A stretch of DNA of 64,000 nucleotides, taken from Siphlonurus alternatus (Eukaryota > Arthropoda > Insecta > Ephemeroptera > Siphlonuridae). Both the position numbers and the translations under genes were made by a program. The notes under the pieces are model-generated. The model had not been told where the DNA came from. It was given only the letters and a program-made list of their open reading frames with translations, and searched no databases. The first letter of the stretch is position 1, and each line of letters opens with the position of its first letter. The DNA lies in assembly GCA_949825025.1 (NCBI GenBank), contig OX463781.1, forward strand, positions 9,736,648 to 9,800,647, given 5' to 3'. Of this stretch, positions 11,821-25,700 are shown one piece after another.

Positions 11821-11884
11821 TAAATTTCGAATGAGAAGCTTTACGACGCAGGGAAGGAGGGCGTATAAGTTATCCTCGACCTCC

Positions 11885-12020
11885 CCTTACGGTAAATCCG
11901 ACCCTCCTGTCCGTTATTGTACACTTTCTGCTTTCTGCACCCAAAATCGACCTTATGTATTATGTACATGAACATTATAAGGTCGATCGGGTGTAGAAAC
12001 TGAAAGTGTACACTGAACAG
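11885..12020. mobile_element. Small palindromic MITE, degenerate copy (family of 34052-34175)
   Basis: Contains TGTACACTTTCTG, CACCC, ATCGACCTTATGTA and, inverted, ATAAGGTCGAT, GGGTGTAGAAA and AAAGTGTACAC, then CAGGGTTTACGAACAG. It is the same hairpin as the near-perfect copy at 34052-34175, with insertions in both arms. Confidence 0.7.
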
Positions 12021-14706
12021 GGTTTACGAACAGATCTCCAGAAATACAATAACCTCTCAGCCCCTCTCCCTCCAAAACTCAAGAGGCTAACTTGTAGAAA
12101 AAAATAAAACTTTTTTTAATGAAGAAATTTGAAAAATACATAATAATTAGTAATATATAAAAAAAAAATACGTCGCAAATTTAAAACGATTAAAATGATC
12201 TCTCTCATATATGATTACCTAGTCTCTCACTGACAAAACGATCTTTAAAATGTAGTTAATGTAGTAAATTATGAAAAAAGTTGAAAGTAAATTAAAATAA
12301 TTTTCAGCAAGCATAGAAAAATAAAAACTTTTATACGGTGATGGTGAATAACATAATATTAATCGAAGATTAACAAGATCTTGTACTGTTCAATATAAAT
12401 ATAATACATAATAATTATACAGTATATTGTATACATTGAAAATCATATTTTATCATTAAAATTATTTTAAATAACGATCGAAAATAAATAAATAACAAAA
12501 ACATATCCTTAATTGCCTCATTTTCCATTTTTGTGGTTTCGTATTGGCAAATCTGCATGATCACAGTATTCTGGATCTATCATAATTTTAACCGGTACAT
12601 ATGGTGCTTAATATTTTATATTGTGTCTTTGCATTTCTTGTGTGAGCATATTATGAAAATGTATTATAAACTAACTTGTGTTAAATCAATCAAATAATTC
12701 AAATGGGCATGCATGCTAATTAAGATGCTTTTTACTTATCCATCAGGACAACTTACATAATCATTGTTCAAATATATTACTAATGTTAGCAAACGTCACT
12801 GAAGATAAGATAATTTAATTGGAGAGATCAGCTGTACATTATCTGCACTAACTCGCGGGTCGCACTTGTGTGGATTCCATGACACCGCGACTCGTCATTA
12901 TGGCTTGCACCTCTGCGCGAGCAAGGCGCTCGAGTGTCGTGCAGACGAAATGAAACTCAGCAAGATGTTTCTGTGTGATGTGATAAGTGCCTTGCGTTTT
13001 TATAAATATTTGCTATGAATTCACCTTAATGGAGTATGTAATATCGGTGAGTAGGAAAAATGTAGTTTTAAGTTTTTTTTTTTTTAAATAATTTGAATAT
13101 TTTTGTAATGTGCTGTTTTTTTTTCTCACTAAATTAATATTCAATTAAATTTTATAGTTTATAATAATTGAAGATGCAATCAAAATCGAGATTTAGCTTT
13201 TTTTTTTTAAAAAAAAAACAACATCCTGCATGAATCATTCAATTATTTAAAATGTGTGAGTTAAAAATTAATCAGTCAACATACATATTATAATAGAAAC
13301 TGTTCTGTAGAAATATATACCAATCATTTGGTGAATTCATTATATATGTAGATAAGATAGTGAGAAGTTTTTATAAGAAGCCGCAAATTTTAGAACATTT
13401 TTTGCTGTTGACCAACTCGATGCCTCTAGAGCGCTCGTGCAATCACAGAAATGGTAAACGACCGGCAATCTGCAATCATATTATCTATGATTAATTCTGT
13501 CTCCGTGGACCCTCAAACGTCATTTATTCTCAATTTTCTTTGCCAAAAGACGTCATAACAATAAATATTGACAACAACACCCGGGAAAATCCCGAGTAAC
13601 AGGTACTCATGAATTATTTTAATTAAAATTCAATATTTTGCATCTGAAGCACGTTTTTGCTGTTGTTGTACATATGTTTCAAAACTTATAACTTCTTATC
13701 CACGTTTTCCTGCATGCTTTACGTCATTTACAATAGTTCAAGTAAAGCATTTGTCTAGCTTCGATGCACTTGAGTTTTATGTAGTTATTTCCCATGTATA
13801 TTATATTGTTAAGTGTTAACTGACAATGCTGACTAAACGTATATATATATATATATATATATATTGCAAGGTCAACACTATATAATATAATATTAGGTGA
13901 GGTATCATGTTCGTTATCAATTAAGTAAATATCAAGTGTTTTTTGTAGGTCGAATAGATGCTAGCGATGCTATAGCATAAACATTTTCGGTATATTATGT
14001 TACCTTCAATACCTTGATTGGCTGAGACAAATATAATCAACCTGGATTAATCTTTTTCTGAGTGAAATTTTATACATAGTATCTAGCTAGTATGGAATTG
14101 CACACAACTTATACAATCTACACTATTAATTTAAAATTGTTGCTAAAATCGCTACAGGTAATTAATTGTATTCACTATTCAGGTTCAAATTTAGATGTCC
14201 AAGCTGCATTTCATGAGTTGACTAATACCTTTCAACACAAAATATTTTAGATTAATAATATCATGTAATAATATCATTAATATGTATAAAATAACCTGGT
14301 ATAGCATACTTACTAATTACTTAAATTTTTATTTTTTGTATAATTTTGAACTTGAATGATTAATAAATAAAAAAAGGAAAAAGGGATGTCATTTTATTGA
14401 TATTATAATATATCCTTTTCGAGAAGAACAGATAAATTGTTTTTAAAAACATAATTTAAGTTAATTTATATTGCAGTTGCTTTATACAATTTAGACGCAA
14501 GCAATGCTGGAAACATTTGAATTTCTTTACAGCTATATATATAGATGACGTCTTAGCTCAATTTTTGGTAATTCTAAAACTATTATTTTTAAGTGTTAAA
14601 AATTCATGACATGTACATAATAAAATGTTGGTAATATCCCTCAATTTTATTACAAGTACAGGCATTTCTATTTGTTTTGTTCGAGCGTGGGAAAGTATGT
14701 TCTCCG
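12021..14706. other. Spacer upstream of the adenylyl cyclase, possible 5' non-coding exon
   Basis: Mostly AT-rich. Bases 12840-12990 are GC- and CpG-richer and are followed at 13047 by a good donor (CG|GTGAGT). This could be a non-coding first exon joining an acceptor at 14881-14882 (TGATTTCAG). (AT)n at 13840-13863. No other gene was seen. Confidence 0.35.
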
Positions 14707-14707
14707 A

Positions 14708-14715
14708 TGACGTCA
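14708..14715. promoter_or_regulatory. CRE palindrome upstream of the cyclase start
   Basis: TGACGTCA, the full cAMP-response element bound by CREB/ATF factors, lies 187 bases before the chosen ATG in a short GC-rich patch. A second exact copy is at 17417-17424 in the second intron. Function is inferred only from sequence. Confidence 0.35.
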
Positions 14716-14901
14716 CGTCATTGAGGAGGTCACTGCCAAGAGTCGCGGCGGCGAGGTGGGAGGAAGCAGCCATAGGTGATCGAGTCTCTGAGAGTGACAA
14801 TCAGTATTGTCGCGAGTGTGCACACGCCAGCAATGAGACCGTGCGATGTGTCACGGTGAATGATCGTCACATGTGATTTCAGGTTTAACGTGCCGGAGGA
14901 A

Positions 14902-17900
14902 ATGAGTTTATCAAGTGATATCCTAGACTCAGTCCCAGGGATGGAGTTGTTAACAAGGACTAGTATGCACTCATTAAGAAATCCAAGCCAAGTTTCAATA
15001 TTTTTAAGAGAAACATTAACACAAGAAATTGATGATAGAAATTGGTCATGGTCATATTTAAGGGTAAGTAAATAAGCGAATTTTTTTATATTAATATTTT
15101 TTACGAGTATATGTGATTATGTTATTTTTTTATATATTTATATTTAGCTAACAAAAATCAAGAAAAGTAATAAAAAAAAGTTGTTAAAGCTGAATATGTT
15201 GTGTGTGTGTTTGAGTATATAGACAGAAAAAAAGAACAGAGAGAAGAGGGGCTAATTTGTTACTGTATAATATAGTATACAATTATATATTATTTACTGT
15301 ACAGTATGTACGAGGTGTTATGTATTGAAAGTAGTTAAATGATAGTTTTTTCTTTGAATTTAACTTAAATGAAAAATGTGTAAAAAGTTGTGATTTTTAA
15401 ATGAATATTTGCATTGTTACAAGGATAAATTCAAGGTAAGCGATGTTTATGTCATTCCATGTAAGTCTATAGCCGGCATCATAAATTGCTTATTATAGTA
15501 AATAAGCTAGGTTTAATAATTAATTAATGATATTCGTCTTAGAATTAAAATTGTATTATATTATGCAGCCCACTGTGCATATAAATATACATATTCTCAA
15601 TACATTTACATTAATATTTATAATAATAACTCAGTCAAATTCGCATTATGATGTTCATATATAGTTCGTTTTCGTAGCATATATGCTAATGAATGTGAAC
15701 CTTTTCAGTGCTATATAATTATTTAATTTAATATATTTAGAATCAGTAAATATTTTAAATTTTAGTTAATTGTATAAAGTTTTAACAGCAATTAAAATTT
15801 ATATTTTTTATTAATAAATTTTAATGCCATGCAATTTTATACAACAAAGAATAGCATTTTTGTTATTTTTTTATAATATTTAATTTTTATATAAATAATG
15901 TTTTTTATTTATATTAATTTAATATTTATTTTTGTTATATAACTCAATGTCAACTACTATGACTCACTGACATTTTTCTAAAAGTAGAATTGCAAATAGT
16001 GTATATTTGATGAGTCTGATATTTTTATCTTTCTTTGTCAATACACCGCACCAGAAGCAGCAGCTAAATATACAGGTGTCGATGATAAAGACCTGTTGAC
16101 CCGCAGTTGTTACGTTGATATTTGCTTGGCCTCCATAATATCAGGCTGGCTTCCTTTATTGCTACACGTCATTGCAGTCAGTGTGCAGCGACACGTGTCT
16201 CACTTACACGTGTGCATTTCCAGCGCCAGTTCCGCGTCAAAGGGCTGGAGAAACTGTACCGTCTGTACCAAAGACGACTCCAGCACGCCTACTTTGCTAT
16301 CTTCCTCGTGCTACAGATGATCTGCAGCGCCGTGCAGCTCGCAGTCGTCATTTCAGCCTCGGTAAGTTTGCCACTCAGATTATAGTGTTACATTTTATAT
16401 GTCATTGCCACTCAGTAATAAGATAGAAAAGCTATTTTTTATTGGTTTAATTACGGAAAAAATTTCGCTTACAAATAATTAAAATAATTTGATTGTACAT
16501 TGTTCAATGATGCAGCAGCTTCAAATGCATGTGCTTATTACGATTTATATTATATATAATACAGATAGTTATATTGTACTATTATAAATATTATGCAATT
16601 TATAACGCCGATGAAAGATTTGTGCCATTCAATAATGATAAGTTTTATAACTGTGAGTTGCTTATATTTCTATCTTCATATTAATATGAAGATATTAATT
16701 GTTAATATATAATATATTATTATATTAATATAATATCTCAATTGTTAGTATGTCATGTACTATTTGATTGTAATTTTATGCAGAAAATTGAAGTGTGTTT
16801 TTATGTGTAAATGTTTTTTATTGACTTATTGTAAATATTAATGTATATGACGTGATCAATGTTGACTTGTACAACCAGTAATCGAAATAAAATTATTATT
16901 ATTATTATTATTATTATATAATAGCAAAGTGCAAGAGGCAGTAAAATAATCTGTAAATGTAAGGGGTAAATAGCTAACTTCTTTAAAATAAGAAAATTTT
17001 ATAAAAAATAATTACACTTTTGTCTATTTTACATATAAAAAGTATTTATATTGTCAGTGCTTGTAATTTTACTATAATTGCTTAATACTCACTCGATACA
17101 TCGTTAAATAGTTAAATTATTATAGCTATATAAAAATACTCCCTTTATTTAAGTGGGAATAAGTAAGTGTATGTTTATAAAGTATATTGTAATAATATTA
17201 ATAAAATTTAGTTTAATATTATTTAAGAATATTTCCAAAGAAAATTTTCAAATTTATTTTTTATTATATTAAAATATTTTCTTGACAGAGTTTTGTTCCA
17301 ACACCCGCGCGGTTTCGATAATCAGTCAGTCACGACGTCGTATTTGGCTTAATTATTTTAAAGCTTATTACCGTAGTGTTTTATTGCTTGGAAGTCGCCA
17401 TACCTGAACACTCCCTTGACGTCAGTCTGGACCCGAGAGGTCCCACAAGGCGATAATGACCCACGTAGTAGCCGACGGTCCCCAGCCAGTGACGTACTTG
17501 TGACGAGGGAGTCTGTCATTTCTGATGAGCTGGAAATTCAATAATGGGCTGTAAATTTTATCTGGCAGATACTGCATATTAGTTGCAGTATGGATCAAGT
17601 TCTTAACTTATTATTAATTGGGTGTAATAAATCACCTTTGTTGGAAATAGAGAATTTCAATCGGGTAATTATTTATTTTGAAAGCAGAATTTTTCAAATT
17701 GCTTCCAAAAAACATTTTTTTTTTACCATAGTCTGCATTTCTATATTTTTAAACAAATGCACAAAATTCAGTAATTATTATTATAAAGTTTTTCTGTCTA
17801 AAACTCTAAATTAATGAACATATCGTCTCAGAATATGTGTTGTATAAACCAAGAGATTTTTATGCTATTGTGGACCTTATGCTTCATGTACATAAGGTCC

Positions 17901-19730
17901 ATAATATCATCAAAACTTCATCATGGTTTATACGACACTTATATTCTGAGGCGACGATTTATTATTCAGGCATCACTTATTAATTACTTAGTTTAATAAT
18001 AATTTTCGTCATTTATTTGCATTGAAACCATAAAATTTTCAATTCAAAATATTCACAATACAAGTAACAACATGCATTCAGTGCAGTGAAATTCAATAAA
18101 CTCAATAAGAATTATCTCATTAAAACTTAATACCCTTTTAAAAAAAAGTTAATTTCATTGATTTTTTTTTTTATATTCATTACTTTTATTCAAGTGAATT
18201 GTCTGCTTGGTACAATCGGAAATAAAAATGTTTGCGCGATGAATCAAATCAAGATTACGGAAAAGGAATTGTTCACTTTAATATTCCAGGCAACAACGAT
18301 TATTGTCTTAAGATATTAATTTATATTCCTTCCTTAAAAATATTATTTATTCTATACAGTCTTTCTACAAGTAAAAAAAAAAAATGCATAAATATGCATT
18401 ACGTTGCATATTGCATGACGTAAAATACATCAATACTTGCAAATATATTCAACAATGAAAATGACAGTAAAAAACAAAAGTAGTAAAAAAAGTGAACTCT
18501 ATAATATGACCTTGCGGGACCAACGATTTCATGTGGATTATCAGAAATTTGTAGTAACAGCTAGGCTATTTGCCAATGCCACACCCGCATGTAACATCAT
18601 CACAGTCCTGTGTAAACGATTGAAGGTTGACTGGCGAGCGGGGAGAAGGAAGCGAGAGCTAACTAGGAAGCGCAAGAGACACGCACTGTGAATCACCAAC
18701 AATAATACAAATTATTTGGCTGCCTTTATACAGGCTCTCTGTTACAAAGATAGAGAATTCTAGTAACAATCATAGCAAACACCTGCGCAAGGTATTGTTT
18801 GTCACGTTATAAATATATGCTGAGAATTATGAGCATGAGTATTTTGATTATTAATTTATTAAGAATTATAATATGTTAATAATATCTACAAGTAACCTTT
18901 ATTTGGTATATTCAAGGTTATAATTTTTATTGAAATTTTTATGGATGTTTTTCAATGATTATTTTTATGAGACATGTTAATCTATAATGATGCGTTAAAA
19001 TTTATAAGTGTATTAATATTAATGATGCATTCCTTACATGTTTTTGAGATAAGCAAGTAGATCTTACATTGAAAAGTATTTGCTATCCGTATTATGTCAT
19101 AAATTTTGCTTAATTGATACATATTAAGAATCATGGCTTCAGAGAGCTCCATTTTTAAATGTCAAATCAAGACTGTATATATGCGTAGTATTGTAAAAAT
19201 TAAGACCAGAAAAATTAAAACAAAATCCTCTACAGTTCAAAATATTTTATTTACCATTTATAAAATTTAAGAAAATTGAGATACTATTAATATAACGTTC
19301 ATAACTATATGTCAAGCACGGATCCAGAAAAAAAAATCGAGGAGGGAGGGGGGGGGGGGGCTGCCTCCATAAGGCCAATGTTAAAAATAAAATGGAAATG
19401 CCTACACACTAAATTTTTAGATGCTGAATTGATTTCAGTACTTTATGTCAGTACAAAATTGCTCCAGTTTCGTCTTACATCCAGCACTTTTGACCTATAA
19501 AACACTTAATGCAAGTACAAATTTGGTACTGAAAAAATAGAGTCAATTTTTTGTACTTTTTTTGACTCTCTTTTTTCAGTACTAAATTTGTACTTGGAAT
19601 AAGTGTTTTATAGGTCAAAAGTGCTGGATGTAAGATGAAACTAGAGAAATTTTGTACTGACTGGAGCAATTTTGTACTGACATAAAGTACTGAAACCAAT
19701 TCAGCATCTAAAAATTTAGTTAAATTTTGG

Positions 19731-19766
<36 letters not shown>

Positions 19767-22700
19767 CCCATGTTAAATCCAAAATTTCGGGGAAGGGGGG
19801 TTGCCCCTGGATCCGCGCCTGAACTCTGTAGCAGGCTGATATGACTAAAACCTCAATTTACCAGTAAAGTGTTTTTAAGATTAACCTGATTTGCCGTTGT
19901 GGGTGGCAAGTTTTTATTAATTCCCATGCCTCGTTAGTTTCCTCTCCACTTCCGTCGTGTAGTACATCTGCATGCGTCACCTCGCACGTAGCACCAAGAC
20001 AGTCGCCGCCTTTACAGGTTGTGCAACGAGCCGGAGGAACGCAATACGCGTCGTGCGTAGTGTGGCTAGCTGCCAAAGTAACGGCTACAAATGGTTATTC
20101 ACACTGCATGATCTTTCATCAATTTAGCTCATTTATAAGTACAGAGAGCAACATATAATAAATTTGAATATTAACTGTACACATCTTCGAGTATAAATTA
20201 GGTATAGATGAATGAACTTGTTTTTATTATTATAGCTGTGTATAAAAAGAGCAAAAAAATATTGAGTAAATTGCTAAAAATATAAAATGATTCAGTTTTG
20301 TAATACCATGTAATGAGAAACATATTATTACGTATGATAAAATCAGCAAGAACTGAGAACTGCAAGCAAGCATATATTCAGTTAGCATTGACAATTGTCC
20401 ACTCTGAAAAATGTCCAGAAAAATTAATATAACACTTTTTTATGAAATTAAGTTGTACGAATTCTTCTTAATTAAAACCATGAACCAAACACTAAACAGC
20501 ATATTATATATATTACAACTAACGTACAGTGGCATGGTGAGCGGTAAAAACAGCTAATGCAACTCGTGGCGGTCTGAAACGCGATGTCAGTGCCATAAAA
20601 TTAAATTTTAACATTTAAGACGTACATAGGATTAACTAAAAATACAGATTACACTGCACATTGGTTATGTAACGCATGCCTCTTTGTTGTAGGCTGAGGT
20701 TCAAAACCTTGTTCCTGACATCGCCAGCTACTCGCTGTTGATGCTGCTCTGCGTTCCACTGCTGATCCTCTCGTGCACGGAAATGCTGATGCCCTTCCGA
20801 GGTCCTCGCTGGCTGCCCGCGCTCATCTCCTCCGTGATGCTGCTGGCTCTGCTCTGCGCAGACCTCGGACCACCTGTTGCGCATCTCCTTCTCTCGGATC
20901 TCCGCATGCGTCCCTTGTACAGTGCGTACACCGTAATTGCGTGTTACGTGTTCCTACCTCTCCCCTCAGACCCCCTGGCCATCTTGTTTGGCCTGCTGGC
21001 TACCTGCGCACACGTGGCCACCCTAGCGACTGTCTCGTACTCACATGACGAAAAAAACTTCGTTCAGCAGGTGAGATGCTTGATTGACACTAGTCAGCGT
21101 ACATCCATTTTAATAAAAAATATTTTAAAAATTAGCTTAATATACCTTCGGTGTACAAATAAATATGACTTTATGCTAGTCTAGGACGTACTGCACCGAT
21201 GGAATCTGGACTCATCTCGAGTTTGCTCTTTTTCGACCGTAGGTGGTAGGTGAGGCGCTGTTCCTGGTAGCGGTGAACGGTCTGGGGTTCTACTTCCGCC
21301 TTCTGAGCGAGGTGGTGCTGCGAAGGACTTTCTTGGACCGCCGCGCATGCGTCGAGTCCACCTGCAAGCTTAATTATGAGAAAGAGCAGGAGGTGAGATG
21401 AATATTATTATAAATTCATGTTAATCCAATTTGTGAAAAAAAAAAAAAAAAAAAATCAATTTCCTTGATAGATATGTTATCGTCATTTGTATTATCAGGT
21501 GATGAATAAATGACATGACAAAAAATTACAAATGCTTAACAATAATAATAAAAACTATAACTTCAAATTTAAAAATTCAAAGTTTATAGTTTTTATTATA
21601 ACGTTATAATGTCATGTCTCTAAACTGAGGCAGTTGATCATAATTGAAATTTGTATTTAAAGTTAAGAAGATGAAATATAAAATTAAATTAAAAACATCT
21701 CCTGCAAGTTATGAAATCATCTGCGTATAAAAATATATCATCAACTAAAATAATAGCAGTCTTTGGAGCTTAAAGATATAATATAGCAACACATAATCGT
21801 CACGGGCATCCCATTTTATAAACTGGAATGGTGGGTAAAATGACCAAACGAAAACAGCATTTTAATTTCGGCACCCATTATTTTGACGAGTCCCTGACGT
21901 CTGAGTCTTGTGGCCACAGGAGCAGCTGATGTTGAGCATTCTGCCGCGACACATCGCCACGCAGGTGAAGGATGACATCCGCAACATCTTCACGGAAATC
22001 CAGAACTACCGCGCCACACCACTGCGCAAGAAACCATTCAGGTGAGTACGCACCTCCAATCTGTGTGACATTTCGTGTAACTTCCAACAAAACTAGAATC
22101 TGGATGATTTATATTGTATTTTGTATTTTTAGCTGTTAATGTTTTTTTTTTATTTTTTTTTAATTATTTCACTTTAAAAACCAAATAATCTAAATTGTCC
22201 TCTTGTCCAGATAAAAATTAGGTCATTAATTAACAATTTAAAACCCTGATCTCATTCATGTTATAATACACATATTATACGATTAACAGCTAGTGCAATG
22301 CAAGTCATTTGCATTTTTCTTATATTTAATAACGTTTACCTAAAATTCTAAAATTGTAAGATTCAAATATATGTTACCATTGATAAACTTGTGATTGTTG
22401 CTACTTGCTACGTTTCTGACGTTATTGTACTCTTTATCTAAATTATTCCATACTTTCATTTTCCTGCCAACATTCAAAAATCTGATCAAATTAGCAACAC
22501 ATGTGGCATTGAAGTCTTACATTGCTGAGACTCGCGCGTTGATATTCCTCGGACACTTGCGCAAGCACGCAAGGAATACAAAATGTGCCCCACCTTAACG
22601 AAATAAACCATCTCTTAGCAATTTACGTTTATCAGTTATTGTACGAAAATCTTAATCTAAATTGTTAAGTTATAGCTATTAAAGAAATGGAATGCAATTT

Positions 22701-25700
22701 CTATATAAATTTATATTCATGTTATAACAGCTGTAATGTCGATGATGTGGTCATAATCTTAACAAATTCTGAAAGAGAAAGTTAAATTACAAGCCTGGAA
22801 TTGTAATTGTAGCTCTTGAATGAGGGCTCCGTATTTAATACTAATGACAGTACATTTTTACTTCAAAAGAAATAAAGATAACAACTACATTTATATCGTA
22901 CTTCACAACTTCCTGTGTTGAAGTACGTACTATATAATAGTATATTACGTATTTATGCAATGGTAAGGCATGCAACTATAATTACATGTCACCCTAAGTA
23001 AGTTTATCTCGAGCATGCGTTTACAGATTAACTTTTAGTCATTACTTCTGCTAGATAAAAGTATAACACCATTACATTAATGTTAAAGACAACAATTTTG
23101 GATGTTGACTTGTTAAATCCTGATGCAATTTAAATTTTCAATTTATCAATAATAAAGATAAATATAAGATCTGTATATATATTCAAAATTCAGGCGCTTA
23201 TGCTGTATAATTTTGAATTCCTAGTTAGTCATTAAAATAGTGAAAATATTTTTTATTTATTCATTATATTTATTCAAAAAACAAACTACAGGTTAGGTAA
23301 TCCGATAATTGAACACATGAGAAAATTATAGATGTACAAATAAACTTAAATAATACCCAAATACGCCTCTGCCGTTTTTTAACATTTACCAATTACTGCG
23401 ATGGTGTTAATTATGACTTATGAGCTATGAGCTATAAATCATGCATTTAGTGTTATCATAAATAATATCTCGATACCATCAAGCTATTTACGTGAATGTG
23501 GGTACGTCTTGCTTTTGTGCAGCCAGCTGTACGTCCAGAAGCACGAGAATGTGAGCATTCTGTATGCTGACGTGGTGGAGTTCGCCAAGCTGACCGTCAC
23601 GTTGCCCGTCAACAAGCTGGTGGAGACCCTCAACGAGCTGTTCGGCAGGTTCGACGAGGCCTCGGAGGTGAGTCGCGTGATGCTGTTTGCTAAATATTAC
23701 GATAACATACCTACCGTAATTTTACTGTTTGAAATATTCTTACATGCATGTATTACTGCTGTCTTGTATACTCCAGGGTTGGTATTGAACTCTTTTTTTT
23801 TTTCTTGTTTGAATTTCTTTTATTCGTAATAACAAATTATTTACGAACATAAAATTCAATAATATAAAAGTAATTTTTAATTTATTTTTATACTAACAAT
23901 AACTTTAATGAAAATCTGATCTGTAATCCATTCGGTTTATCAATTTAACCTTCTTTTTTAACAAATGAATAATAAAAAAAATGGTTGGCCTTGGCCGCGG
24001 CAAATAAAAGGTGATTTACCCAAACTGGGAGGAATAGGGATCAAAAAGAGCTCCCTTAAAAGTGGGTTTAGGTGCTCGCAAAAGCCGCGATCTTAGCCTA
24101 TACCTTATTTATAATTATGGCTAAGCTAGCCTTAGTAACGTTGTGACGAGGCGAGACATGTCTGTGCAGGAGCACAACGTGTTGCGCATCAAGTTCCTGG
24201 GTGACTGCTACTACTGTGTGGCCGGAGTGCCCACCCCTAACCCCCAGCACGCCAAGAGCTGCGTGGAGCTCGGCCTCGACATGATCGCCATCATCAGGGA
24301 GGTCAGGTGAGTCAATTCCGAATATCTAACAATGCGAAAAATTGAGTATAAATTATTGTCAGGGCTAATCCTCTATTGTAGGGGGTATAATCACTCCCTT
24401 CCGGCTTATGGAGGCCCAATTCTGAATTCTGATTGGCTTAGAAATAACCCTTTTTGCTGAAACGCTTTCCTATTGGTTAAAAAGGGGTTATTTTCGTGTT
24501 GTTTACAAATTTCAACAATCCAATTTTTTTTGTAACGGTCGTGAGTGACTTTACCCGGTTCAATAGAGGATTAGCCCTGATTATTGTATACCTCAAGCGT
24601 TAGACACACGTCAAGCGTCATTTTTTCATTAGATCCGTACTTCAAACTTTAGAAATTTAACACTACGTTTCAACTGTTTTTTTTTTTTAATCAGATACTT
24701 ATCAATTACTTGAAGTGTTGGTAATTTTTCTACTGAAAAATCTTCACTTATAAGTGCTCGTCTTTACTTCAAGCATTAGAAATTTAGCACTTCAAGTGCT
24801 TGACAAAAGTGTTAAATGAATAAAAAGCTTAATTTTCGCAGTGCATGTTTAATTTTTTAGCGCTTGCCGAGGATACAACAACTATTGCATTTGTATTGAA
24901 ATGCAATGTAAAAATACTTGAGTGATTTTCCATTTATATTAAGTCTGTTTTCAAGATAAAATAATGCTATGATCAAGCTTTTAAAAGTATAATGAGAATC
25001 ATCCTGCCTGCTATAAAGAATTATTCTGAAGTTGTGCATTTTTTTTATCAAAAGCAACTTATGTTACTTGCCCTTGTCATCTTTGCTGATTTTTATAATT
25101 AGCTTCAAATCTATCTTATCAGCACCTTAAATTAAAGATAAAAGAAAAACCATTAAGATTTAAAATTTAATTTATTTCATTCATTCTGAATGTGATGTTT
25201 CACAACGAGCAATAACAAAATAAACATATGGAACGACGCTTAACACGTGTTGAACATAATGCAATGTTTGTTATATCGGTATGACGACAATTTCTATATA
25301 TTGTGCTGGCAGAAATTTACAATCTTATATATAATATACACACCTAATTGCATGGATGAAGTCTAACTGGAAGCCAGGCTTAAGTTTTTTTTTTTTTTCA
25401 TTTTGATTATTGCAACAATCAAATAAACAAAGTTATAAGACTGGATTAAAGTCTTTAATCCAGTCTTAACTTTAAAGTTATCTATGTAATTGGGTGATAG
25501 TCTACAGTAAAGCAAGCTCCTTTCCGTCATTTCCGTGTAACTGTAAAACTTAGTGAAGTAAGGTTATGATACTGTTATCTTTCTCTTTTATCAATATCAT
25601 CTTCCCCCTTCTACATTACATTTCTTAAATTTTAGAGCCTTATTTTTTATTTATTTTATTTACATTTCCCTCATGAGTACATAAATAACAAGCCAGAGGC

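Larger units (their letters stand above)
16362..20692. other. Cyclase intron 2 (4.3 kb) with GC-rich islands
   Basis: The largest intron of the gene. It contains a LINE tail, a palindromic MITE (17822-17958), a hAT-like element (19313-19821) and three GC- and CpG-richer patches (about 17290-17530, 18570-18690 and 19890-20080) without a supported reading frame. These are candidates for enhancers or an alternative promoter. Confidence 0.5.
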
